Shown: positions 11,505 through 22,214 of the stretch, in pieces | Layout: every line of letters starts with the position of its first letter | Numbering within the stretch: position 1 is the stretch's first letter | NCBI GenBank assembly: GCA_036873135.1 | Contig: JAPTYO010000012.1 | Span: 10,982,090-11,046,089, forward strand | DNA length: 64,000 bases | Origin: Clarkia xantiana subsp. parviflora | Taxonomy: Eukaryota; Streptophyta; Magnoliopsida; Myrtales; Onagraceae | Direction of reading: 5' to 3' | Notes under the pieces: generated by a model | What the model was told of the DNA's origin: nothing | The model's database searches: none | The model's input: the letters and a program-made list of their open reading frames with translations, nothing else | Position numbers and translations under genes: made by a program

Positions 11505-12220
11505 TGATGGGTTTTGCTATAGCCGTTAGGCCCTTTAACGACGAATAAACGGTGAATAGGCCCACTAGGCCCTAAAAGAGGTCAAGAAGACCAATGCGAA
11601 GGGTCCCAACAAGAGGAGTCCCGATGGTGAAGGGTCCCGACGAGTTCGGTCCCGATATGCGAGCTGGACGCTCCCGATGAGATGCCTTTAAGTAGGCCCC
11701 GAATATATGCCTTTAAGTAGGCCCCGATGTTGAATCCCTGAGGATGTTGGCCCTGTCACGATGACGAGGAGCCCCGAGCGGTGACACAATGAGATAAACT
11801 CTGGAGTCCCCGATATTGGTCGGGACTTGCCATCAGAGGTTGAGGCCGAGAAATACGCCCATTATCAGAGTAGTGGGGAAGTGGCCCGAGATAGGCAGAA
11901 CTGGCCGAGATAAGCGGAACGGGCCGAGATAAGTGGAGCGTGGCCGAGATACGCGGAGCGTGGGCTAACTGCCCTGGCAGTTCACCAGGTAACTGGGGTA
12001 ATTCATCTCCTATATAAAGGAGGAAGTTACCTCAGATCACAGAGAGACAATTACATACTCATACTATTGTTTGCTTTTGTCTGCCACGAGATTCTCATTT
12101 AAGCATCGGAGAGGGATTCTGGGTCACCGCCCGGTCTATTCCCCGCCCGGTCTATTCCACCGCACGAGATTCTCATTTAAGCCGTCAAGACCGTACCGGA
12201 GTTCCAACTGTGATCCAACA
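11505..12220 (+). repeat. Gypsy 5' LTR
   Basis: 716 bp with a TATATAAA box at 12011-12018. The block 12143-12180 differs from the same 38 positions of the 3' LTR and copies motifs from about 60 bp upstream. About 15 other differences from the 3' LTR counted by eye. Confidence 0.9.
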
Positions 12221-12221
12221 T

Positions 12222-12239
12222 TGGCGCCGTCAGTGGCGG
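12222..12239 (+). other. Gypsy primer-binding site
   Basis: tggcgccgtcagtggcgg follows the LTR end by one base. The first nine bases (TGGCGCCGT) match what is expected for the 3' end of plant tRNA-Asp. The rest diverges, so the tRNA identity is tentative. Confidence 0.5.
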
Positions 12240-13730
12240 CTGGCAAGCAGAAGAAACAAGGACAATCTGGTGGTTCCCGTCACCCTCCTGGAACTCTGAA
12301 TTCGGGGCCGCCACAACGTGCTGTGGATCAACATCTCCCTGCTGAGGTTTCCCGAACAGGGGGGCATAATGAAGTTCCTGAGGATACTGCTCGACACCAA
12401 GAGAATAGGGAGGAGGATGCTCTCGATGCTCCTCCAAACGCGGACCTGGCAAAGGCTGTGGCGGATGCCATGCCGATGTTCTTGGAGGCCATGGAGGCTC
12501 TCCTAGAGCGAAGAGAGGTTGCCAAGAGGCAGGAGGAGGTGCCTCCGCCAAGGGAGGTTCAGAATGTACAGGAGGCCCAACCCAGAATCCAGGACAAGGG
12601 CAAGGAGCCTGCTCAGTCGGAGCGATTTGTGATCGATGGGCCAGGACCGGTGCAGCATAGGACCATTCCCCTTAATGGTCCCATCACCCCGACCAGATGG
12701 TGAAGATCGTGAACATCTGCATGGGGGACCAGAAGCCGATGATGTCGGAACTGAGGGATCGATCCACCCATCCCTTTGTTCCCCGATTGATAGACACCCT
12801 CGCCCCGCCAGGGCTGGGTATCCCCACGATTAAGGAGTATGATGGCGAGGGAGATCCAGTTCGTCATGTCCAGAAGCACCTCATGGCTTGTCTAGGCAGA
12901 GCCCCGAATGACGATATTGTGTGTGTGTTATTCCCAGGTACACTGTGTGAGAGGGCCCTGACGTGGTTCTTCAGCCTGCCCCCAGGATGCATCTCCAGCT
13001 GGGCTGATATGCACGACCGTTTTATTCAGCAATACCAGGGTCGTCGGCGTCTAATGAAGAGCGTGAGGTCCCTGGCCCAGGTGGTGCAGAGGCCCGACGA
13101 ATCGTTGGCGCATTATTACCAGCGGTACACTGCCAGTGTGGCTGAGATCGATGAGGAGATATCGGAGGGAGAGACTATCCGCACAGCGTGGCTGAGAAGG
13201 TTGTGTGGAACATGGAGGCACTGCAGAAGAGAGTGAAGCAGCAAATCGACGTGCAAGAGTCGAAAATAGCTGCCGGAGAGCTTGATCCTCCGAAGTCAAA
13301 TAGGGGGAATCATTCGCTCAAGCCATTGGACGACCATAAGGGGAAGGACAGATCCGAGGGCAGTCGGAGTCGAGGTCGTTCTGATCGAAGGGAGGACAGG
13401 CGTCCCCCGAGGAAGGACAAGCGGGAGGATCATCACATTCCTCTCAACAGTTCTATGGCCTCTGTGTTGGCGGTGATGGATCGACAGGGTATCTCCAGGT
13501 ACCCCCCGTAGAAGGAAGGAGAATTTTTGGGATCCCGCACCGATCGTTACTGTCGGTTTCACCGCGCCAGCGGTCACGACACTAACCATTGTCGGGAGTT
13601 GAAGAAGGAGATTGAAAAGCTGATCCAGAAGGGGAAGCTTAAGGAGTTTGTGGCTGAAAGGCGGTGCCGTTCCGGCTCCCGATCTCGATCGCGGTCCCGT
13701 TCCCAATCCCGCGATCGGTCCCCAAAGAAG
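12225..13730 (+). pseudogene. Gypsy gag, frameshifted
   Basis: Gag is spread over several frames. A Gln/Glu/Pro-rich N-terminal part runs to the stop at 12701-12703. The conserved retrotransposon gag core lies at 12697-13236 (YDGEGDPVRHVQKHL, LPPGCISSWADMHDRF, QRPDESLAHYYQRY). An Arg/Lys-rich piece spans 13188-13511, and a zinc-knuckle-like CRFHRASGHDTNHC segment with a basic Ser-Arg tail lies at about 13550-13720. At least three frame changes or stops separate these pieces. The protein would coat element RNA in particles; this copy is broken. Open reading that begins inside the LTR (12071) is a by-product, not a start. Confidence 0.8.
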
Positions 13731-14275
13731 AAGAAGTCGGAGCCAGAGTCTTCTGGTGCCCGTAAAGAGAAGCGGGGCACAATTAATGTGATTCATGGAG
13801 GATTGACAGCAGGAGGTGATACTACAGCCTCTCGGGAGGTTTATGCCTCTAGAATTTCCGCTGCTGTGGTGTTGGGTAAGAGGTCCCGATCCTGGACTGC
13901 GAAGGAAGAGATGGTGATATCCTTTTCAGCGGAGGACCTGGTAGGTGTGGAGACTCCACACGATGATGCTTTGGTCGTGACCCTGGACGTGGATGGGTAC
14001 GAGATGAAGCGAATTTTGATCGACGGAGGGAGCTCCTCCGATATTCTGTTTATGGATGCGCTGGAGGCCATGGGGAAAACGAAGAAGGACCTGAAGCAGG
14101 TGAACTTCCCGATGGTTGCGTTCTCTGGTTTTACCTCCTATCCGCTGGGAATGATCACCTTACCAATGGAGTTCGGTAGTGGGTGGAAAGCGGAGAGGAG
14201 GAATGTGGAGTTCTTGGTGGTTGAGTCTGCGGGGCTTATAATGCGATTATCGGGAGAACTACCATCAACCCACTG
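13731..14275 (+). pseudogene. Gypsy protease region
   Basis: An aspartic protease follows gag in the frame 13527-14276. The active-site stretch is LIDGGSSSDILF, with DGGSS in place of the usual DTGSS. This variant is common in Tat-type elements, but here the usual Thr is replaced by Gly. A later VAFSGFTSYPLG segment matches the flap region. The frame ends in a stop at 14274-14276, directly before the RT frame that starts at 14276. Confidence 0.75.
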
Positions 14276-15960
14276 ATGGCAGTTGCCTCGACTGTTCACC
14301 AGAAGATGAAGTTCCCGACTGACCATGGAGTCGGGGAGGTCAATGGCGACCAGGTAGCTTCCAGGAAGTGCTATGTTAATGCCACCCGAAGGAGAAGACG
14401 GGAGGCTATGACTATCCTCCAGACCGATGCTGATCCCAGAGAGGAGTTTGGGCGTCCCGCCCCTATGGAGGATTTGAAGGAGGTCGAGATTGACGGACCT
14501 CAGAGGAAGGTGAAAATCGGGTCCGCCCTGTCTGACGAGAGGGCCCGAGAATTGATCGAGTTGCTGAAGGAGTTCAAGAAGCTATTTGCCTGGTCCCCGA
14601 GTGACATGCCAGGGATTAGCCCCGATGTGATTGAACATGAATTGAAGATTGATCCCGCGATCAAGCCTATCGCGCAGAAAAGGCGTCCGATGGGCGCAGA
14701 CAAGAGGATCGCGATCCAGCAGGAGGTGGGCAGGTTGCTCGATGCTGGATTTATCAAGGAGCTCCGATTCCAGACTTGGGTCGCCAACCCGGTTCTAGTG
14801 AAGAAGAGCAACGGGAAATGGCGGATGTGTGTTGATTTCCGCGACTTGAATAAGGCTTGCCCGAAGGATTGTTACCCGCTTCCGAGGATTGATCAGTTGG
14901 TGGATGCTACGTCGGGACATGAATTGCTGAGGAAGACGCCCCCCACACTGCCCTTTATGCTGATAGTGACATCTATCACTACGATGTCATGCCCTTTGGA
15001 TTGATTAATGTCGGGGCAACTTATCAAAGGATGGTGAACAAGTTGTTCAGGGACATGCTGGGGAAAACCATGGAAGCTTACGTAGACGATATGCTGGTGA
15101 AGTCCCGACAGGCCGAGGATCATGTTCACAACTTAGCCACGGCGTTTGAGCGGATGAGGCTTCATCAGGTTCGCTTGAACCCGACCAAGTGTGCCTTCAG
15201 AGTGCACTCGGGGAAGTTTTTGGGCTTTATCGTAAGCCAAAGGGGAATTGAGGTGAACCCCGAGAAGCTGAGGGCAATCGAGGAGATGCAGTCTCCAATA
15301 AATCATCGGGAGGTGCAAGTGCTGAATGGCCGACTAGCTGCAATGAATCGCTTCCTGCCTAAGGCGAGTGACCGATCCATGCCATTTTTTGAAGTCTTGA
15401 GGGCCAATAAGAAGTTTGAGTGGACTGCCAAGTGTGAAGAGGCATTCCAGGCACTCAAGCAGCACCTTCGCACCCTCCCGCCATTGGCAAAACTGATCCC
15501 AGGCGAGCCGCTCTATCTATATTTGGTTGTTTCTGAGTTTGCTATTAGCTCTGTGTTAGTGAAGATAGTCGAGGGTAATCAAGTCCCCGTTTATTATGTA
15601 AGCAAGGCGTTTGCCAAATCTGAAATGAATTATCCCGCCGTTGAGAAGTATCTTTTTGCATTGATCATTACTGCTCGGAAGCTGAGGCCTTACTTCCATG
15701 CGCATGAGATTACTGTGTTGACGAATCAGCCTTTGAAGCATTTTTTGAACCGACCTGATGCGTCGGGGAGATTAGTGAAGTGGGCAGTCGAGCTTAGTGA
15801 ATTCCGCATTCACTTTGCTCCGAGAACGGCTATTAAGGGCCAGGCGTTGGCGGATTTCATAGCAGAGTCTACAGCCCCCGATCTGGAAGAAGCGGGCCCT
15901 GTAGAGGGGGAAACTATGGAGGTCCCGATAGCAGAGCAACCAGAAAAGGCAGAGCAATCA
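14276..15960 (+). pseudogene. Gypsy reverse transcriptase and first RNase H
   Basis: RT motifs in order: WVANPVLVKKSNGKWRMCVD, FRDLNKACPKDCYPLPRID (14780-14900), a frame change near 14940-15000, MPFGLINVGATYQRMVN, then the catalytic YVDD at about 15079. The connection and first RNase H domains follow (FLGFIVSQRGIEVNPEKL, YYVSKAF, VLTNQPLKHFL, DASGRLVKWAVEL). The frameshift lies between the two halves of the RT palm, so no active enzyme can be made. Confidence 0.85.
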
Positions 15961-16380
15961 GAACAGCCAAATGAGGAAAATACTTGGGAAATGTACACTG
16001 ATGGCTCTTCGAGTTCAGACGGATCAGGAGCAGGGTTTGTATTGATACCACCAGGCGGAGGCGAGCCCCTTCGATATGCTTTGGCCTTAACGTTTAGAGC
16101 CACCAACAATGAAGCTGAGTATGAGGCTCTTATCACAGGCCTCAAAATTGCCAAAGGTACGGGAGTTGGTCACTTAAGGGTGAAATGTGACGCGGGCCTG
16201 ATTGTGAATCAAGTCCAAGGACGATATGAGGTGAAGAGCCCGATGATGAAAAAGTACCTTCGTGAGGTGCAAGTCTTGAAGGAGAGCTTCAAAAGTTTTG
16301 ACATCGAGGCAATCCCGAGGGAGGAAAACGCGGAAGCGGATGCCTTGAGCAAATTTGCCTTGGGGGCACCCCTCGAGGAA
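15961..16380 (+). pseudogene. Gypsy archaeal-type RNase H (aRNH)
   Basis: Starts at MYTDGSSSSDGSGAGFVL (15991) and continues with RATNNEAEYEALITGL, KCDAGLIVNQVQGRYEVK and PREENAEADALSKFA. The D, E, D and final D of the family are visible. This second RNase H lies between the first RNase H and integrase, the diagnostic arrangement of the Tat branch. It is open within the frame 14989-17010. Confidence 0.85.
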
Positions 16381-17706
16381 AATCGGAAGGTGCATTTCTT
16401 GGAGAAGGTGATCTTATCGACCACCGATCCATCGGAGGTCTGTGCTATTGAAGCAGGATCGGAGGAGGAGCCCACTTGGATGACCCTGATAGTTGCGTAC
16501 CTGACTACGGGGGCAGTCCCCGATGATGGAGTAGTAGCTGACAGGATACGTCGGATCGCGGTTAATTACGTGGTGGTGGACAATCATTTATACAAGAAGG
16601 GGTGGTTCTCGACTCCTTATTTGAAATGTGTGGCAGAGCCCGACGCAAATCGGATCCTTAGGGAGGTGCACGAAGGGGTCGCGGCTTGTCACGAAGGTGC
16701 CCGATCCATTGCGAGAAAAGTGCTGAATTTGGGCTATTACTGGCCTTCGATGAGCAAGGAGGCGACGTTATTAGTCCGATCTTGTGACGCGTGCCAGAGG
16801 TATGCCCCGAATATCGTGGCTCCGGCTGCTAATCTGATGTCCATCAAGAGTGCTTGGCCCTTCCAGTGGGGTATCGACTTGGTGGGACCCCTCCCACAAG
16901 CACAAGGTCAGTGTAAATATTTGCTTGTAGCCATTGATTATTTCTCAAAATGGATAGAAGCTAAGGCGTTAGCCAAGACAACGGGGAACCAAATCGTCAA
17001 GTTTCTCTAGACCCATATTATATCCAGATACGGGGTTCCTAAGGTGTTGCTCAGCGATAATGGTCCTCCGTTTAACGGGGCTCAAGTGAAGGAGTATCTG
17101 GAGGAATTGAATATCGAGCATCGGACAGCCTCTGTCCATCATGCTCAAACTAATGGACAGGTGGAATCAGCCAACAAAATCGTGATGGATGGCCTGAAGA
17201 AAAGGGTCTATACCTTGAAGGGCAAATGGCTGAACGAGCTGGAAAATGTGTTGGGCTGTTAGAACGACACCCAAACGATCAACTAGGGAGAATCCGTTTG
17301 GCCTTGTTTATGGCACGGAGGCCGTTGCTCCCGTGGAAATAGCTATGGCGTCCCATCAGATGAGGTACTACGAGCCTTTGACGAATGATGAAATGAGACG
17401 TCTGGAATTGGACTTGCTCGAGGAAAAGAGGCGGGATGCCGATGAAGTCCAGGCTCGAATGCGTTTGGCGACGGCCAGATATTACAATCGGCGAGTTAAG
17501 TCCTGACAGTTCTTTTTCGGAGAACTGGTTTGGCGTCGGAACGAGTTCACCCTTTTGGATCGGATCAACAATATGTCGCCAAAATGGGAGGGACCTTATA
17601 AGGTCGTGGGGATGCCAGCTCCAAATGCGTATAAGTTGGAAGACCTCGATGGCAGAGTATTGAAGCATTCATTCAGTGGTGAACACTTGAAGAAATGTCA
17701 TGTTTG
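16381..17706 (+). pseudogene. Gypsy integrase
   Basis: The zinc-binding HHCC segment (HEGVAACHEG and CDACQRY, 16670-16805) is followed by the catalytic core: GIDLVGPLP (first D), a TAG stop at 17008-17010, LLSDNGPPFNG (second D) and GQVESANK (the E). A frame change near 17245 leads to NPFGLVYGTEAVAPVEI, a stop lies at 17504-17506, and the C-terminal GPYKVVGMPAPNAYKLED ends at the TGA after KKCHV (17706). There is no chromodomain, consistent with a non-chromovirus. Confidence 0.85.
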
Positions 17707-18204
17707 ATGTTAAGTCGCCTTCAGTGGTGCACGATGTTATTAAGTCGCCTTAAGTGGTGCAAGTTATCTATCGTTTGATTCGATGTAAGCAGATTTTGAG
17801 CCATCAATGAATAAAGGGGTTGCTTCCGATCAGATTGTTCTTAGATTTATTCTAAGTGTTGTTAAGTCGCCTTAAGTGGTGCAAGTTTAAGTCGCCTTAG
17901 GTGGTGCGTTGTTCTTAGATTTATTCTAAGTGTTGTGAAGTCGCCTTAAGTGGTGCAGGTTGTTAAGTCGCCTTAGGTGGTGCGTTTTTCTTAGATTTAT
18001 TCTAAGTGTTGTGAAGTTGCCTTAAGTGGTGCAGGTTGTTAAGTCGCCTTAGGTGGTGCGTGGTTCTTAAATTTATTCTAAGTGTAATTAAGTCGCTTTG
18101 AGAAGTGCAACGGTAAATCGGAACAAGAAAAGGTATAATATTATAAAGATCTGCAAGGTTCCCGATAAAGAAAGGAAAATTACAAGGACTATAAAGATAG
18201 AGCA
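17707..18204. repeat. Short direct repeats between converging gypsy genes
   Basis: Repeated units of the form taagtcgccttaagtggtgc (with a/g variation), interleaved with gttcttagatttattctaag, run from about 17712 to 18110. They lie between the end of pol on the plus strand and the end of the antisense gene on the minus strand. The inner sequence cttagatttattctaag is itself an imperfect palindrome. Confidence 0.8.
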
Positions 18205-20974
18205 TTAAGCTTGGTCCTTGTCAGCATCAGCAGGAGCAGGATCCACGAGATCTGTGGCAGAAGGCTCCACAGGCTCAACTGCTGGAGGGTCGATTATCGG
18301 GGAATCAACTGTCGGGGGATCGGCACTTGGAAGCTCCGCCATGTCTTCAACACCCGCGGGAGTGTTGCCCTCATCACTCTCCTCCGAGAGGTCGAAATAC
18401 CTCTTCGCAAAGGGAGCGAGAGTCGCATACTTGTCAAAGTTGATGGCGTCCACATACTCCAAATGGAGCTCCTCGACCGCATTGAAGAGGGTGTTCTCCA
18501 CCTCCGCGGTGCAGAATTTCACCGCGTCAGCTTGGAAGTCCTCAGAGCCCCGATAATCTTCCCGACCCTTGGTCTCAGCCGCGACCAGCTTGGCGGGAAC
18601 CTCAGCGATTTCCCGCTCCAGAGCCTCCTTCTCGAGGACCAGCTTGTCCCGAGCCTCCGCGTCCTTTTTCCGCTCCTGCTGCTCCCGCTTTAGCAGCGCC
18701 TCGAAGTCGTGAACCTGCTTTTGGAGGTCCCGAGTCTTTCGATTGAGGAGGGCCTGTTCCTTAGACAGTTTTCCCCTTGAAGACTCGGAGGCGGCGAGAT
18801 CCTCCTCAAGCTTGGCTACAACCGCGGGAGCCCCCTTGGCCCGCTCCTGCTCCAGAGCCTCCTCGAGGGCAAAGATGTACCCGAAGCAGCGGTTTATGTC
18901 TTCCATCTCCTACGATGAAGAGAGAAAGAGGTCAGCACGTGAATATATCGCTGTATCGATTAAAGGAAGAAAATGGGAACCTTACCTCCACCCGACGAAT
19001 AGCCATTCCACGGATATCCGCGCGGATGTCCTCCCGATCCAGGGAGATCGGAAGCTTCAGAGATGGCAGAACCGAGCCTGCAGACCCAGCTCCGGGTATG
19101 TATCCCCCTGTCGGAGCTGGACCCCTTGCAGCGTCTGGATCGGGGTCCAGGGAGCCGCCTTTTGGTCGGGGTCGTAAACCTTGTAGAAGCTCCCGTCTAA
19201 GCGGAGAGGAGGAGGACCGACTGGAGTCGTGGAGCTGCGCATCTCCGAGTCGCCCTGGGACCCAGAGGGAGTCAGGCTGTGGATAGGCGAATACTGCTGC
19301 TGCGGAGGTGAGGGGGGCAGCCCCCCGGAGGTTGGTTTCAATGGGGACTGCCTCGTCCCCCGACGACGACGAATCAAGGCGAGACCCTCGTTTGTCTCCT
19401 CGGAGGAGTCCAGGTCTTCCACCCGACGAAACTGATCGCCTGTCGGGGTTCCTTCAGCCCCCGATCCCATCGGGGTAGGAAGCTGAGGGAGACCCTCTCC
19501 AACTCGAGCACTGGAAAGTGGTGCCCCTGCTGAAACTTCAGCCCCCGACTGAGTTCCCGATTGACCTGCACCTAGAGGATGAATTGCTTCAGAAAGATAG
19601 TCAGGAAGTTGGTTAGGATCCTTACACAAAATGACGCGCCGAGAGACGTATTGGTCTTCCCCGTGGTAGTTGTAGTAACCCGCTTTGAGGATTCGGGGAG
19701 TTTCCCCTCGGAGGATGCGTTTGATCTCCTTGATTCGGGCCTCCTTGGTGGAGGGGATCAACTCCTTAGGAACTTGCTTCCTGTATGATTTAATAGCTAG
19801 GCGGAGCTGTTTACCTTCTTCAGCATTCTGGACATCGAAGAGTCTGTCCACCTCCTCTACTCGGGCCCGCTTAGTCCTCTCCGCGGAGGGAGATGCCGAC
19901 GGAGCGGTGGCCTTCTTTGCCGACTTCCTCTTCCGCGCGGGGCGTTGGACAGCGTCGGTCTCCCCCTGCTTAAGGATGAGATTGGTCAGCAGTGATACTT
20001 TCTTAGCTGCAAACAACGGAAAACAGAGACATGGTCAGAAATATTACCCAAGGAACCACATTGGAGGGGCCGTCGTGGAGTTGACCCCCGGAGATTGTAT
20101 CGAGGAGGCGGATCCCGGCATTCACCAGGTCCCGCTCCGATAGGGAGTTAGCATCGAGGGGAGTGTAAGACTCCCCCCAACGGTAAAGCTGGATGCAGTG
20201 AAGGATTTGGAAATCTTCATCAGAGTAAGTGTGGTAAGAAGGAGGAGAGTCCGCTTCCACCTCCCATCGGGGCCATGGGATGGAACTGTTCTTAATGAAG
20301 AAGTAGCTCCTCTTCCACCCGCTGTTATCGGACCCTGTGTCGATAAGGAGTCCCCGACCCTTGACAACCTTCCAGGTGTCGCTGGTCCAACTGCACCGTG
20401 CAAGCTACTGCTTATTCCACTTGGGCATCCGGGGATAGAAGGCACAAACCCCAGCCTCGTTGCACTTCATCCCGTAGAAAGTTCGGAAGAGTTGGAGGCT
20501 GTAGACCCATTTCTGTCGGAAGCAGAGGACTTGAAAAGCGTTCCACACGCGGATGGCAGGTGGGGAGAAGGTAGTTGGATGCGTCTTGTAATGGGTGCAC
20601 ATCTCAACCAAATTCCCGCATAAGGGGAATCGGATCCCAGCCGATATTTGTCCAGTGGAGACAAATATCTCCCCTTCCTCGGGACGAGTGACCACAGGGT
20701 CACCCGAGGCACGGTGGCGAGAGTAAGGAAGACGAGGCTCCCAGGTTTGGGTAATGCATCCTTCTCGGAGAGCTGCATCATAGGCAGTCACCGAGATTTC
20801 GTTGGGAGCGTAATCGAAGTTGAAGGGTTTTCTCCCCCCAGAACTGGATCCGCTGTCTGAAAATTAGCCATGGCAAGAAAAGGCGCAGTGGGTTTTCGGA
20901 AAAAATGCAAGCAAACTGATCAAAGCTAAGGAAAAAGTTGTGCTTATATCAAAGAAGAAAGCCTTACCAGACAT
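18205..20974 (-). pseudogene. Antisense extra gene of the gypsy element, apparently spliced
   Basis: On the minus strand the element carries a long coding region opposite to gag-pol. It opens with ATGTCTG and a GTAAGG donor (20974-20968). A 111-bp intron ends in TTTCAG and exon 2 (20856 on) reads in phase: GGRKPFNFDYAPNEISV, then FPLCGNLVEM, PAIRVWNAFQVLCFRQKWV and FYGMKCNEAGVCAFYPRMP. This resembles the plant 'putative gypsy type transposon' domain (Transposase_28 type). One in-frame TAG lies at 20405-20407; the frame then runs on to 20048. A possible short intron (20047-20002) leads to exon 3 (KRKSAKK, SYRKQVPKELIPSTKEARIK). After one frame change near 19060-19110, exon 3 ends at 18986 with a GTAAGG donor. 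The last exon (18909-18205) is a charged coiled-coil segment (EDINRCFGYIFALEEALEQE) with an acidic Pro-rich tail. Function unknown; extra antisense genes are known in Tat elements. Confidence 0.7.
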
Positions 20975-21487
20975 GATGAAGTGGAATGGAAAGGATGATC
21001 CTAACGATTACTGGAGGACTGATCGGAAAACATGAAGCCGAAGAAGAACTTGTGCTTTCGAAGTTGCGGAGCTTTTGAAATTGCAGAAACGGTAAAAGAA
21101 GAACAGTGCCCCGGAATTAGGATTTTATAGGGGAAGGGATAGTCGAAAGGACATTCTAATCTGGACCGTTGAAGGCGAAACGTTTCAATCTGAGCCGTTG
21201 AGATAAAAGGGGGCAGAATGGAAAGAGACGTTAATGATGAAACGGCCTGAAAAGTGCTTTTTCAGAAAAAGCAGGCACAGGTGCCCAAAACCGTCGCTTC
21301 GTCACCTGCTGCATTTAATGGCCGAGTAACCGAGGAGTCTTCTCGGATTTGGTGACTATTCTCGAGGCATCGAGGAATCGTGGACGAGAAGATCCGTGTC
21401 AATAAATTTTGTCAAGGATAAAACCTCCGATACCGATATCGGGAGGTCGGGAGTTGAAAGACACGACGAACTGTAAGTCCCTCATGT
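20975..21487. other. Gypsy internal noncoding segment upstream of PPT
   Basis: No open frame of note. Being just upstream of the antisense ATG, it is where a minus-strand promoter for the antisense gene would lie, but I see no convincing TATA box. Confidence 0.5.
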
Positions 21488-21499
21488 CTTGGGGGAAAA
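21488..21499 (+). other. Gypsy polypurine tract
   Basis: ttgggggaaaa directly before the TGATGG start of the 3' LTR. Confidence 0.75.
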
Positions 21500-22214
21500 T
21501 GATGGGTTTTGCTATAGCCGTTAGGCCCTTTAACGACGAATAAACGGTGAATAGGCCCACTAGGCCCTAAAAGAGGTCAAGAAGACCAATGCGAAGGGTC
21601 CCGACAAGAGGAGTCCCGATGGTGAAGGGTCCCGACGAGGTCGGTCCCGATATGCGAGCTGGACGCTCCCGACGAGATGCCTTTAAGTAGGCCCCGAGGA
21701 TATGCCTTTAAGTAGGCCCCGATGTTGAATCCCTGCGGATGTTGGCCCTGTCACGATGACGAGGGGCCCCGAGCGGTGACACAATGAGATAAACTCTGGA
21801 GTCCCGATATTGGTCGGGACTTGCCATCAGAGGTTGAGGCCGAGAAATACGCCCATGATCAGAGTAGTGGGGAAGTGGCCCGAGATAGGCAGAACTGGCC
21901 GAGATAAGCGGAACGGGCCGAGATACGTGGAGCGTGGCCGAGATACGCGGAGCGTGGCCTAACTGCCCTAGCAGTTCACCAGGTAACAGGGGTAATTCCT
22001 CTCCTATATAAAGGAGGAAGTTACCTCAGATCACAGAGAGACAATTACATACTCATACTATTGTTTGCTTTTGCCTGCCACGAGATTCTCATTTAAGCAT
22101 CGGAGAGGGATTCTGGGTCACCGCCCGGTCTATTCCCCTCTTGCAGGATTACGTGGAGCGAAGGATTTCGGATTGCCGTCAAGACCGTACCGGAGTTCCA
22201 ACTGTGATCCAACA
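21500..22214 (+). repeat. Gypsy 3' LTR
   Basis: 715 bp, TGATGG to CCAACA, TATATAAA box at 22005-22012. Flanked on the right by the target copy attct (22215-22219), after which the host copia integrase resumes. Confidence 0.9.

Larger units (their letters stand above)
11505..22214 (+). mobile_element. Ty3/gypsy retrotransposon, Tat-like lineage, full length
   Basis: 10.7 kb. LTRs at 11505-12220 and 21500-22214 (TGATGG to CCAACA) are nearly identical apart from one 38-bp block. Flanks are gttct and attct, a 5-bp target duplication with one mismatch. A primer-binding site (12222 on) and a polypurine tract (about 21488-21499) are in place. Internal order: gag, protease, RT, RNase H, archaeal-type RNase H, integrase, then a tandem-repeat spacer and an antisense extra gene. 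A second (archaeal-type) RNase H plus an extra antisense gene are known features of the Tat branch; lineage is inferred from these. Frameshifts and stops disable the sense genes. Confidence 0.9.

Noticed and set aside
12071..12703. 210-codon open frame starting inside the gypsy 5' LTR
   Set aside because: The ATG lies in the LTR and the first part is LTR sequence. Only the portion after the PBS is gag, and it ends in a frameshift.
17707..18110. Regular repeats that could suggest a CRISPR-like array
   Set aside because: Spacers are not unique or of constant length, the repeats vary, and the locus is inside a plant retrotransposon.
18211..18693. Plus-strand frames of 112-160 codons opposite the antisense gypsy gene
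   Set aside because: Composition mirrors the coiled-coil gene on the minus strand; no family match and no splice logic.
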